A DNA stretch of 10,070 nucleotides from Synergistaceae bacterium (GCA_031274465.1 JAISQC010000107.1:1-10070), one strand, 5' to 3'. Numbered from the stretch's first letter, positions 1 through 6,958 are shown. Numbers and translations are program-made. Notes: generated by a model not told the origin, from the letters alone.

Positions 1-183
1 GGTCTCGACCATCATGGTCTCGATGCTCATGCCTTTGGTGACGGCATGAGGGTTCTGCGACGCGTACTGGTACTTCCTCTGCGTCGACAGCTGCTGCTGT
101 ATGTCTATGAGCTTGTTCAGGTTCGCGTGCATGTCGTTCAGCATGAGGGACTGCATCATGCTGTTGGTCACCCTGTAGGTCAT
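1..183 (-). CDS. flgL: Flagellar hook-associated protein 3 (hook-filament junction protein), N-terminal part only
   Basis: The gene runs off the low-coordinate edge, so only the first 61 codons are visible. FlgL forms, with FlgK, the junction rings between hook and filament and is exported by the flagellar type III system. The visible peptide begins MTYRVTNSMM and continues with a Q-rich amphipathic helix (LNKLIDIQQQLSTQRK) and a 'YASQNPHAVTKGMSIET'-like turn. This is the usual flagellin/FlgL N-terminal pattern of a start, a helical coiled-coil region and then a 'baSxdP' type motif. A G-rich ribosome-binding stretch (GGGGGCGGTG) lies a few bases upstream of the ATG. It sits 43 bases downstream of the second flgK, the standard neighbour. 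A candidate sigma-28 promoter overlaps the end of that flgK. Identity is secure from motif plus position; the C-terminal half cannot be judged. Confidence 0.88.
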   Translation of the reverse strand, partial: MTYRVTNSMMQSLMLNDMHANLNKLIDIQQQLSTQRKYQYASQNPHAVTKGMSIETMMVET

Positions 184-199
184 ATATTCACACCGCCCC

Positions 200-213
200 C
201 GTCCGCAAGGACG
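200..213 (-). other. Small hairpin in the flgK-flgL leader
   Basis: A perfect inverted repeat with 5-bp arms (CGTCC/GGACG) and a 4-base loop lies just upstream of the flgL ribosome-binding stretch. No U-tract follows, so it is not an intrinsic terminator. It would be at or next to the 5' end of a transcript started at the candidate sigma-28 promoter at 221-246, where it could protect the RNA end or modulate flgL translation. Its short stem makes chance occurrence possible. Confidence 0.4.
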
Positions 214-220
214 CAAAATT

Positions 221-246
221 TTATCGTCATACGCCCATACCGTTTA
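221..246 (-). promoter_or_regulatory. Candidate sigma-28 (FliA/SigD) promoter for flgL
   Basis: On the minus strand, TAAA (246-243) is followed by a 14-base spacer and GACGATAA (228-221), which matches 7 of 8 positions of the sigma-28 -10 consensus GCCGATAA. The TAAA lies inside the last codons of the upstream flgK, and the -10 element starts within its TGA stop, so part of the match is constrained by coding. The spacer is one base shorter than that of the flgM promoter in this window, but within the 14-16 range accepted for SigD-type promoters. The expected start point is near 214. It would let flgL be made separately from flgK. Confidence 0.42.
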
Positions 247-2977
247 TCACCCGGTCGAGCATGTCGTCGAGGGCGGTCATGTAACGGGATATCGCGCCGA
301 CCCCCTGCTGGAACTTTATTATGTCGAGCATTTCCTCGTCCGTGCTGACGCCCATGACCGAGTCGCGCTGGGCCTGAAGCTGGTCGCACACGCCTTCGTG
401 CGTGGCCAGCATGTAGTTCGCCGTGTAGCCCTGAGAGCCTATGTCCGCCACGAACAGGCGGAAATACTCGTCGAAGTCGGCGGAGCCCGATTCCAAGACC
501 CTCGTCTGCTTCAGTTGGGCCATGCGCAAAGCCGCGTCCCCGTCCCCTACGCCCCGGCTCTGTCCGTTCCCGTCGCCCGAGCCAGTCGCTATCAGGCTCA
601 GATCCGCCTCCAGCGCGGAGTTCAGCGTCAATTTCTTCGACGCCCCGTAGCGGGCGCTTATGTGGCCGAAGTACGCCGTGCCGGTCGTTAGGAGGTTGTC
701 CCCTATGCCGTGCCCCGAGTAATGGACGGCGTTGGCCTCCGTTGCCATCTCGTAGGCGAGGTCATCCAGATAATCCTCGAGGCCCAGCACCATGTCGTCG
801 CGGGACTCGAGCATCGCGAAGATCTCGCCGTTGGTCAGGTGCGGCTCCACCCTTATTATCGTCGCGGCGTTGCCCGAAGTTAAGCCGTAGGAGTCGTAAA
901 AATGGTTCAGCCCGTGGAGGTTGAGCCTTATCCCCTTGCCGAAGCGGTCGAGCGAGTCGGCCATCGGGTTGTCCCAACTCACGAGGTTGCCTGCTTTGTC
1001 GGTCGTCTTGAATATGCGGGCGTCCGCGAAGCTGTTGCTCTCCGACAGGAAGTGCTTGCCGTCGTAGATGAAATAGGCGTCGTTCACGTAAGCGTCGCCC
1101 CTGTCGATGGTGGTCTCGGCATTGGCGTCCGCGTTGAGCTGCATGTAGCTGGTCTTGTTCATGCCGGAATCGGTGAAGCCGAGCAGCTTGGCAACCGAAA
1201 AATCGCCGTTCGCGCCGCACACCTCGCCAGGCAGGACGTTTATCCTGTTCGCCTCGCCCGACACGTCGCTCGTCAAAGCTATGTAATACGAGCCGTTCGG
1301 CTCCGCCACCACGCTCGCGTGCAGCCATTCCTCCGGGCGCGACGGAGCGGTCCCGGGCGGGTTGGTCGCGTACGCCGCCTGGTTGTCCGACGAGACCAGG
1401 CTCGTCTGGTAAGCCGCGTTTATCTTGTTCGCTATCGTTGCGAGCGAGTCGTCCTCGGTGACGGTTATCTCGACCGCCGGGTTTTGGTTGGCTATCCCGA
1501 GATCAGCGGCCAGAGTCCCCCTGATGTCCGTGATCGACAGCAGGTGCCCCCTCATCTCGTCGGTGTTTGCCGCCTCTATTTCCAGGCGCTGTGCGGTCGC
1601 GTCGAACGTCGTGGACAGATCGGGGAACTGCGCTAAGACGTCGCGGATGTTCTCCACGGTGAGATCCGGCCCGAGTATCACGTCGGTCGGCAAGACGCCG
1701 GAGTGGTTTTGCCCGTCTCGGGTCACGAGCCAGCCGGCGTTCCCGGGGCCACCTGCGTCCGGGAGATACTGGAACCTAACGTACGTCTCGAATTCACCTG
1801 CCGCGATGCGGAACTCGTAATCAGTTCCGTCCGCGACGCCGTTTTTGACGACGCCCGCGTGGTCGGCGAAGGAGCCGCTGGACGCCTTCACTCCCGCGTT
1901 GCCGACCTGCAGCGAGAACGATCCGCTGATCCCGAGCGCCTGGTATTTGTCGTAAATGGTGTCGAGGCGCTCTCCGCCCTGAAGTATCCCCTTCGCCCCG
2001 CCCACGGTCCAGGTCTTGCCGTTTGAAAGCCGCTCGACGAACAGCTCGTGGGTGCCGTTCTTGCTGCAGCTCTCCGGGTTAGTCGCGCCGCGCTCTATCA
2101 CTGCCGACGCCACCGAGTAGTCGCTCACGTGGTCGTACTGGTTGTACTCGATCTGGACGTCGTAGTAATTGCTGTTGCCGACCATCGGGACCAGCACGAG
2201 ATGGCGGACGTTCTTTATGACGGTGCCGTCGCAGTTGAACTCCGCGCCGCCCTGCACCAGCAGCTTGCCGTTTATGTCGATCTTGTAGTCCCCGTCGGTC
2301 TCGTCGAGCGACGGGCTGCCCACCGTAGCCCCGGTGAGCTTGCACAGCCGCTCGGCCAGCAGGTCGCGCCTGTCGAGCATGTCGTTCGGGTTCTCGCCCT
2401 TGTTGACTGCGGCCTCGATGTCCTTGCAGAGCAGCGCGATCTCGTCTATCAGAGAATTAGCTTCCTTCACCATGTCCGCTACCTGCTCGTTCAGGTCGGA
2501 GCGGTACACGTCGAACTGAGACCGCGTCTCCAGCAGAGACGCTATCATCGAGTTCGTGTCGGACAGGCTTATCTGGCGCGAAGTCTCGAGGTCCGGGTAT
2601 ATGTGCAGGTTCTCCAAACTGCTCCAGAAGGTGTCGAGTGCCGTCTGGAACGTGCCGCCGCTTATCTGGCCCGCGTACAGCTCCAGGTTTTTCACTGCGT
2701 CGGCGCGGGTCTCCCAGTATCCGAGCGTGGGAAGGGCGGCCCTGTACTGCGCGTCGAGGAACAGGTTGCGTATCCTCGTGATGGAGTCCATCTTCATCCC
2801 GCCGCCGACGGTTGAGACACCGTCGTTGATCGGAACGGCCGTGCTGGTGTTGACGCGCTGCCGGGCAAACCCCTCCACGTTCGCGTTGGCGATGTTGTGC
2901 CCGGCGGTCTCGATCCCTGTCCTGTAGTAAGCTAGCGCCGTGTTCCCGCTGGAAAGCCCGGCGAACATATTCCCCAT
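227..2977 (-). CDS. flgK: Flagellar hook-associated protein 1, second (more canonical) tandem copy
   Basis: This 916-residue protein is a FlgK, the first of the two hook-filament junction proteins, secreted through the flagellar channel. Residues 28-40 carry the axial-protein rod motif (NIANANVEGFARQ). The C-terminal region has the matching signature DEEMLDIIKFQQ followed by an amphipathic helix ending VINGMGV. A middle segment holds DSLATIANKIN, typical of hook-associated proteins. FlgK is usually about 450-650 residues, so the variable outer domains are enlarged by roughly 300 residues. The start is set by ATG at 2977 with GGGGAGG about 10 bases upstream. It begins 28 bases after the stop of a paralogous flgK and precedes flgL by 43 bases, with no promoter visible in front of it, so it is probably co-transcribed with the first copy. 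Six cysteines are present, unusual for an axial protein. This copy keeps the standard terminal motifs and is the likelier true junction protein. Confidence 0.93.
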   Translation of the reverse strand: MGNMFAGLSSGNTALAYYRTGIETAGHNIANANVEGFARQRVNTSTAVPINDGVSTVGGGMKMDSITRIRNLFLDAQYRAALPTLGYWETRADAVKNLELYAGQISGGTFQTALDTFWSSLENLHIYPDLETSRQISLSDTNSMIASLLETRSQFDVYRSDLNEQVADMVKEANSLIDEIALLCKDIEAAVNKGENPNDMLDRRDLLAERLCKLTGATVGSPSLDETDGDYKIDINGKLLVQGGAEFNCDGTVIKNVRHLVLVPMVGNSNYYDVQIEYNQYDHVSDYSVASAVIERGATNPESCSKNGTHELFVERLSNGKTWTVGGAKGILQGGERLDTIYDKYQALGISGSFSLQVGNAGVKASSGSFADHAGVVKNGVADGTDYEFRIAAGEFETYVRFQYLPDAGGPGNAGWLVTRDGQNHSGVLPTDVILGPDLTVENIRDVLAQFPDLSTTFDATAQRLEIEAANTDEMRGHLLSITDIRGTLAADLGIANQNPAVEITVTEDDSLATIANKINAAYQTSLVSSDNQAAYATNPPGTAPSRPEEWLHASVVAEPNGSYYIALTSDVSGEANRINVLPGEVCGANGDFSVAKLLGFTDSGMNKTSYMQLNADANAETTIDRGDAYVNDAYFIYDGKHFLSESNSFADARIFKTTDKAGNLVSWDNPMADSLDRFGKGIRLNLHGLNHFYDSYGLTSGNAATIIRVEPHLTNGEIFAMLESRDDMVLGLEDYLDDLAYEMATEANAVHYSGHGIGDNLLTTGTAYFGHISARYGASKKLTLNSALEADLSLIATGSGDGNGQSRGVGDGDAALRMAQLKQTRVLESGSADFDEYFRLFVADIGSQGYTANYMLATHEGVCDQLQAQRDSVMGVSTDEEMLDIIKFQQGVGAISRYMTALDDMLDRVINGMGV

Positions 2978-3005
2978 GATTTCAAAACCTCCCCGAAGCG
3001 GCGCG

Positions 3006-5711
3006 CTACAGCCCGACGCGCCCGACGCCGTTGATGATGCTGTCTATGACCCCGAGCAGCGACGAAATGTACTGCCCGGCGTAGTTGAACCCCTGGTTCA
3101 TCTCAACGAGGCTGAGCATTTCCTCGTCGGCGTTGACCCCCATCACCGATTCCCGCAGGACGCCGATCTGCTCGACGACGTAGCCCTCGGCCGAAGCCCT
3201 GGCGGTTGACAGGGTCCCGAGCGAGCCCAGCTTCGCGACGAAGCCGGTGTAAAGGTCGTCGAAATTGGCGATCCCGCTGTGAAACAGCTTCGCCTGTTTG
3301 AGGCGGGCTATGCTCAATGCGTTCGTGCCGTCCGCCTCGCCAAGCGAATGACCCTGCCCGTCGCCGGTCCCTATCGCGAGCCGTGCGTCGTCGAAATCGA
3401 CCCCAGAATCCATCGCGAGCTTGCCGAAGGCCCCGTATTTGCCCGTTATTTTCTCGAAAAAGCCAATGCCGGTTATCCCGGCATATTCGCCGCTGCCGTA
3501 GCCGGAGTAGTGTATCGCGTTGAACTCCGTCGCTAGCTTGTACATCATGTCGTCGAAGGTGTCCATCTGGGAGAGGAGCTCGTCGTCGCGGAGCTTCAGG
3601 CTCGCGTATATCGCGCCTTCTGTGAGGTGATGCCGCACCAGAAGCGTGGTGTGCCCGACGCCGTTCAAGTCCATCCTGATGCCCGGGATGAACTCCGAAG
3701 CGATGTCCGCCGCAGCGTTGCCGATAGGGGCGACGCGGCGGGCTTCCTTGAACTCGTTCGAGCTGGATATGAACTCGTTCCCGTCGGCGACGACCCACGC
3801 GTCGTCCACGTAGACGTCGCCGAACGCGTCGTATCGGTCGGTGAGCGTTCCGTCTTCCTTGAACTGTATGCAGCTCGTCACGTCCCTTTGGACGTCGGCG
3901 CCGCCCGAGTCCTTCGTGGCGTCCACGAGGCCAAGGAGGCGCGGCACCGTCATGTCCATCACGCCGCCGCCGCAGACCGAGCCGGACAGGACGTTGATGC
4001 GGGCGGCCTCGCCGGCGACGTTGCTCGTCAAGACCAAGTAGCAGTTGCCGTCGGAGTCCTTCTCGACGGACGCGTGAAGCCACTGGTCCGGCGACGACGG
4101 CGCGGTACCGGGAGGGTCGGTCTCGTACTTCAGGTTGCCCTTGGGCACCGGGTTGCCGTCCTCGTCCAGCTCATAGGTCTGGTCGAACATATAGGCGTTG
4201 TTTATCTTGTTGGCTATCGTCTGCAGCGAGTCCTCGGCAGTGACGTCGATCCTCACCGCCGGATTTTTGTTCGCCATGCCGCACGACCTCATCAAATCCC
4301 CGCCAAGATCCGTTATGGAGATCAGATGCCGGTCCGCGCTCTCTATCGTCAGCTCCGCGTTCTGATACGTGGCGGACAGCCCGTAAGGCGAGTAGGACTG
4401 CGACAGGAACCCGCCCAGGTCTTCCACGGTGAGCGCGCCGCCTGGCCCGCTCGATGCCGCCGCGTTGGGCGGGTTGAAGTTGTCCTCTATATTCCAGGAC
4501 GACGCGGCGTCGTCCCACTTGATGCTCACGGTGGCCTCGAAACTTCCGGCGGCCATCCGAAACGTGTAGCTAGTGAGCTCGCCGGGGCCTGGGGGGCCAA
4601 GCACTATGCCGTATCCCGGAGGGGTTTTGCTGAAAGCCTCGCTCACTGCCCTCACCCCGACCGATCCGACCTGAAGCGCGAACGACCCGTCGATGCTCAG
4701 TGCCGCGTTCGGATCCGCGATCCCGTCGATGCGCTCCCCGCCGTCAGATTGGCTGCGGCCATGACCGATACTCCAGTACATCTCGTCCGCGAGGCGCATG
4801 ACGTCGATCTCGTGAGTGCCGTTGACCCCGCAGTCCCCGCCCATGGCGGCGCGGGCCTCCGCGATTATTCCCGCAACGTCGATGTCGCTCGTTATGTCGT
4901 ACTGGTTGTACTCCACCTGTACATCGTAATAATTGTTATTCGTGGGGTTCGCGACGAGCACCAGATGTCTGGTGAAGCTCCCCTGAACCAACAGCTTGCC
5001 GTTCAAGTTGATCTTGTAGTCGCCGTCCATCTCGTCGATGGGACGGCTCGCTTCCGCGCCGGTGAGGACGCACAGCTTTTCGGCGAGCAGGTCGCGCTTG
5101 TCGAGGAGTTCGTTCGGCTCCGCTCCGGCCTGCATCACCGACCTGATCGCCTGGTTGAGGATGGCGATCTGGTCTATGTATGAGTTGGCGTCTTCGACCA
5201 TGGCCTTGACGTCGGAGTTGAGTTCCTCCCTGTACGAGTTGTAGCTGTCGCACAGCGAGTTCGCGAAATTGGCGAGCGAATCCGTCTCTCTCAGGAAATA
5301 ACTGCGGACAGCGCTGTCGCTGGGGTTTTTGTGAACGTCTTCGATGGCGGTCCAGAACGAATCGAGGTAGTTGTTGACGCCCTTCTGGCTCGCGCTCACG
5401 ATGAAGTTTTCGACGCGCCCCACGCCCGTGCTCATGGTCGTCCAGTACGCCTGGCCGATTTGGGCGCGGACGCTCCTCGCGTCGAGGAATAGATCCCTCA
5501 TGCGCTCTATGGAGGTTACCTCCACCCCGGTGCCCAGCATGGATATGTTTTTTCCCGCCTCCAGCCCCAGTGTCGTTCCGGCGTTCACGACCTGTCTGCT
5601 GCAGCCTTCCTGATTTGCCTTGGAGGTGTTGATGCCGGCTATTTCCATCCCTTTTCGGAAATACGTCAGCGCCCTGCGCCCGGTCTCGACTCCGTGATAT
5701 GTGCTTACCAT
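3006..5711 (-). CDS. flgK: Flagellar hook-associated protein 1, first tandem copy with divergent terminal motifs
   Basis: This 901-residue FlgK paralogue is homologous to the next gene along most of its length. The first 40 residues align without gaps (18 identical), and blocks such as NPAV...DSLQTIANKIN, PPGTAPS...WLHASV and LLDKRDLLAEKLC recur in both. The rod motif at 28-40 is degenerate (NTSKANQEGCSRQ): the NIAN core is lost and a cysteine replaces the usual aromatic. The C-terminal signature keeps DEEML but continues LVEMNQGFNYAGQYIS instead of the usual IKFQQ type. The start is ATG 5711, chosen for a GGAGG seven bases upstream; the reading frame stays open 58 codons further up, but that part crosses a terminator and into flgN. 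It lies directly after flgN and has its own candidate sigma-28 promoter. It may form a mixed or additional junction ring, or be specialised; that is inference. Confidence 0.9.
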   Translation of the reverse strand: MVSTYHGVETGRRALTYFRKGMEIAGINTSKANQEGCSRQVVNAGTTLGLEAGKNISMLGTGVEVTSIERMRDLFLDARSVRAQIGQAYWTTMSTGVGRVENFIVSASQKGVNNYLDSFWTAIEDVHKNPSDSAVRSYFLRETDSLANFANSLCDSYNSYREELNSDVKAMVEDANSYIDQIAILNQAIRSVMQAGAEPNELLDKRDLLAEKLCVLTGAEASRPIDEMDGDYKINLNGKLLVQGSFTRHLVLVANPTNNNYYDVQVEYNQYDITSDIDVAGIIAEARAAMGGDCGVNGTHEIDVMRLADEMYWSIGHGRSQSDGGERIDGIADPNAALSIDGSFALQVGSVGVRAVSEAFSKTPPGYGIVLGPPGPGELTSYTFRMAAGSFEATVSIKWDDAASSWNIEDNFNPPNAAASSGPGGALTVEDLGGFLSQSYSPYGLSATYQNAELTIESADRHLISITDLGGDLMRSCGMANKNPAVRIDVTAEDSLQTIANKINNAYMFDQTYELDEDGNPVPKGNLKYETDPPGTAPSSPDQWLHASVEKDSDGNCYLVLTSNVAGEAARINVLSGSVCGGGVMDMTVPRLLGLVDATKDSGGADVQRDVTSCIQFKEDGTLTDRYDAFGDVYVDDAWVVADGNEFISSSNEFKEARRVAPIGNAAADIASEFIPGIRMDLNGVGHTTLLVRHHLTEGAIYASLKLRDDELLSQMDTFDDMMYKLATEFNAIHYSGYGSGEYAGITGIGFFEKITGKYGAFGKLAMDSGVDFDDARLAIGTGDGQGHSLGEADGTNALSIARLKQAKLFHSGIANFDDLYTGFVAKLGSLGTLSTARASAEGYVVEQIGVLRESVMGVNADEEMLSLVEMNQGFNYAGQYISSLLGVIDSIINGVGRVGL

Positions 5712-5718
5712 GACAGAT

Positions 5719-5723
5719 CCTCC
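5719..5723 (-). promoter_or_regulatory. Ribosome-binding site that fixes the start of the first flgK
   Basis: GGAGG lies seven bases upstream of ATG 5711, the ideal distance. It excludes the longer in-frame reading that would begin inside the flgN region. It sits only eight bases past the U-tract of the terminator at 5732-5767. Confidence 0.85.
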
Positions 5724-5731
5724 GTTCGCGC

Positions 5732-5767
5732 AAAAAAAATGCCAAGGAGAAAACCCTTCTCCTTGGC
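5732..5767 (-). terminator. Intrinsic terminator between flgN and flgK
   Basis: On the minus strand an uninterrupted 11-bp stem (arms GCCAAGGAGAA and TTCTCCTTGGC, 5767-5757 and 5751-5741) with a 5-base loop is followed, after one A, by eight U residues (5739-5732). This is a textbook Rho-independent terminator oriented to stop transcripts arriving from flgM-flgN. It lies inside a run of co-directional flagellar genes, immediately ahead of the flgK ribosome-binding site, so it either insulates flgK from read-through or acts as an attenuator. The left arm coincides with the expected start of the sigma-28 candidate promoter at 5770-5797. Confidence 0.85.
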
Positions 5768-5769
5768 TA

Positions 5770-5797
5770 GTATCGACCGTCGGGCGCCCAAACTTTT
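5770..5797 (-). promoter_or_regulatory. Candidate sigma-28 promoter for the flgK pair
   Basis: AAAAGTTT (5797-5790), a 12-base spacer and GTCGATAC (5777-5770) resemble the sigma-28 consensus TAAAGTTT-N11-GCCGATAA at 7 of 8 and 6 of 8 positions, with one extra spacer base. The spacer holds the palindrome GGGCGCCC. The expected start point, about seven bases past the -10 element, falls near 5763, within the left arm of the terminator stem. Position between a terminator-isolated flgK and flgN supports function; the imperfect -10 and spacer keep confidence moderate. Confidence 0.45.
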
Positions 5798-5821
5798 GCG
5801 CGTTTTTTAAAAAAACAGCGG

Positions 5822-6280
5822 CTATATCATCGTGTCGAAGACCCCTGTTGGAATTCCCGTCGCCTTCGACCCGAGGCGCCGCCATTCGGCGATCATCATT
5901 TCGTTCAGCGTTTTTGCCTCGTCCATCAGCCTGGAGAATATGGACATCTCCATCTTGAGCCGCTTCACCGTCTCCATCAATTTCTTCGCCGCTTCCTCCA
6001 TGGCGGCGGACTCATCGCCGCCCAGGCGGCGGGCTATCTCCGACACTACAGCGTCGCAGCCGAGTTCAAATGCGACCTCGGCCGCAGCCCGACCGCGCTT
6101 CGTCTCTATTGCCTGCGCCCTAACCGACGAGTGCCTCATCTCGGACATCAGGTTCTGCAAATCCGAGAGGCGCCCCTCTTTGAGCGCCTCCCTTTGCCTG
6201 AGCGTGATATCCAGCAGCCCGGACAGTATCTCGTCCTGCTTTAGCAGCGTATCGGTCAGAGCCGCCGATTTTTCCGACAT
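5822..6280 (-). CDS. flgN: FlgN-family flagellar export chaperone
   Basis: FlgN is a cytoplasmic helical chaperone that binds the C-terminal helices of FlgK and FlgL, keeps them export-competent and hands them to the flagellar secretion gate. The 152-residue product is almost entirely predicted helix, rich in E, K, R, A and L, with heptad-like stretches (for example DEILSGLLDITLRQREALKEG near the N-terminus and EEAAKKLMETVKRLKMEM later), and its length is typical of the family. The start is ATG 6280, which shares one base with the flgM stop (TGATG), with GAGG four bases upstream; this indicates translational coupling. A TTG one codon earlier is less likely. The assignment rests on helical character plus the conserved flgM-flgN-flgK order, since FlgN sequences are poorly conserved. 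Confidence 0.82.
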   Translation of the reverse strand: MSEKSAALTDTLLKQDEILSGLLDITLRQREALKEGRLSDLQNLMSEMRHSSVRAQAIETKRGRAAAEVAFELGCDAVVSEIARRLGGDESAAMEEAAKKLMETVKRLKMEMSIFSRLMDEAKTLNEMMIAEWRRLGSKATGIPTGVFDTMI

Positions 6281-6573
6281 CAATCCTCGACTTTATTGAT
6301 CCCCGCCCAGAGGAGGCGACCCGCGAGTGCGTTGAGGTCCGGATTGTACCTGCCTTCATCGACCTGCCGCTTGAGATCTTTCACCCTGTCCTCCCGAACT
6401 TCGGGAATTTTGCCCAGCTCCAGCGAGATATTCGCCATCTCCCGGGCAAATGGACTCACCGCAAGCCCGTCGCTTCCGGTCACCGCATCGTCGTAACCGA
6501 ACGCGACGCCCCGGCGGGACTTGGCTTTTCCAACCGCTCCGACTCCGCTTATGTCATTGATCTTCTCTATCAT
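6280..6573 (-). CDS. flgM: Anti-sigma-28 factor FlgM
   Basis: FlgM binds and inactivates the flagellar sigma factor (sigma-28, FliA/SigD) until hook completion allows FlgM to be exported, switching on late genes. The 97-residue product has an unstructured N-terminal half (a GVGAVGKAKSRRG region) and the conserved C-terminal sigma-binding helices: IPEVREDRVKDLKRQVDEG at about 56-74, then YNPDLNALAGRLL. Both are diagnostic of the family. The start chosen is ATG 6573, nine bases after AGGTG; the GTG four codons earlier overlaps that ribosome-binding sequence and is unlikely. It is the first gene after a near-perfect sigma-28 promoter, giving the classic loop in which sigma-28 drives its own inhibitor, and its stop overlaps flgN. 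Confidence 0.93.
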   Translation of the reverse strand: MIEKINDISGVGAVGKAKSRRGVAFGYDDAVTGSDGLAVSPFAREMANISLELGKIPEVREDRVKDLKRQVDEGRYNPDLNALAGRLLWAGINKVED

Positions 6574-6618
6574 GACTACAATCACCTCTCAACGGTGGGA
6601 ACAACTTCTTTACGTATA

Positions 6619-6645
6619 TTATCGGACGCGCAGCGGGAAGCTTTA
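6619..6645 (-). promoter_or_regulatory. Sigma-28 (FliA/SigD) promoter of flgM-flgN
   Basis: TAAAGCTT (6645-6638), exactly 11 bases, then TCCGATAA (6626-6619) matches the enteric sigma-28 consensus TAAAGTTT-N11-GCCGATAA at 14 of 16 fixed positions, including all of TAAA and CCGATAA. It lies in the 100-base gap between the YvyF-like gene and flgM, with an expected start near 6612 and a leader of about 40 bases. Confidence 0.8.
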
Positions 6646-6673
6646 TGAAAACATTTCAAACTCGAAAAAGATC

Positions 6674-6937
6674 TCAGCCGGGCAACTGCAAGCTCTTCTT
6701 CACAAGCTGGAAATACCCGCTCTTCACGAGATGCGATATTTTTCTCTCGTCCACCCTCAGGATTTCCGCTACGTCCTGAATCGTAAGGCTGCCATGCACG
6801 CGCTCGCGAATCAGAGTCCTGGCACTGATGTAAAGCTGCTGCTCCTCTTCCCTGCACGCGGCGCAAATTTCGCGCCCTCCTGAAGGGACGACAGTCGCCT
6901 TGCCGCACATCCCGCATTTCGCCAAATCCAAGGACAA
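6674..6937 (-). CDS. YvyF-type flagellar operon protein (zinc ribbon plus helix-turn-helix)
   Basis: This small protein of 87 residues matches the flagellar-operon family found between comF and flgM in Bacillus-type gene orders (YvyF, TIGR03826-like); its biochemical role is not established. Visible parts are a four-cysteine zinc knuckle (C8-x2-C11 and C25-x2-C28), a linker helix (EEEQQLYISARTLIRER) and a helix-turn-helix-like segment at about 51-76 (LTIQDVAEILRVDERKISHLVKSGYF) reminiscent of the MerR/excisionase fold. It may therefore regulate flagellar gene expression, which is inference. The start is TTG 6937: an in-frame TGA lies just upstream and a GGTGGTGAG stretch stands about six bases before it. 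It is 21 bases after comF and 100 bases before flgM, from which it is separated by a sigma-28 promoter. Confidence 0.8.
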   Translation of the reverse strand: MSLDLAKCGMCGKATVVPSGGREICAACREEEQQLYISARTLIRERVHGSLTIQDVAEILRVDERKISHLVKSGYFQLVKKSLQLPG

Positions 6938-6958
6938 ACCCGCTCACCACCCATACGT

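Noticed and set aside
3627..5183. A long open frame on the plus strand (518 codons) opposite the first flgK
   Set aside because: It is antisense to a clearly coding gene in GC-rich DNA where stop codons are rare; the translation is Arg/Val-rich with no domain pattern. The same applies to the plus-strand frames at 902-1636, 2048-2815 and 7561-8337.
5728..5745. A sigma-54-like -24/-12 element (TTGGCATTTTTTTTGC) before flgK
   Set aside because: GG and GC have the right 10-base spacing, but the element is exactly the terminator arm plus U-tract, and its predicted start near 5718 would leave the flgK ribosome-binding site out of the transcript. Chance resemblance is more likely.
5712..5885. A 58-codon N-terminal extension of the first FlgK
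   Set aside because: It would run through flgN, the promoter and the terminator, has no FlgK similarity, and ATG 5711 has an ideal ribosome-binding site.
6574..6673. An intrinsic terminator after the YvyF-like gene
   Set aside because: T-rich runs are present but no stable stem precedes them, so read-through into flgM remains possible.
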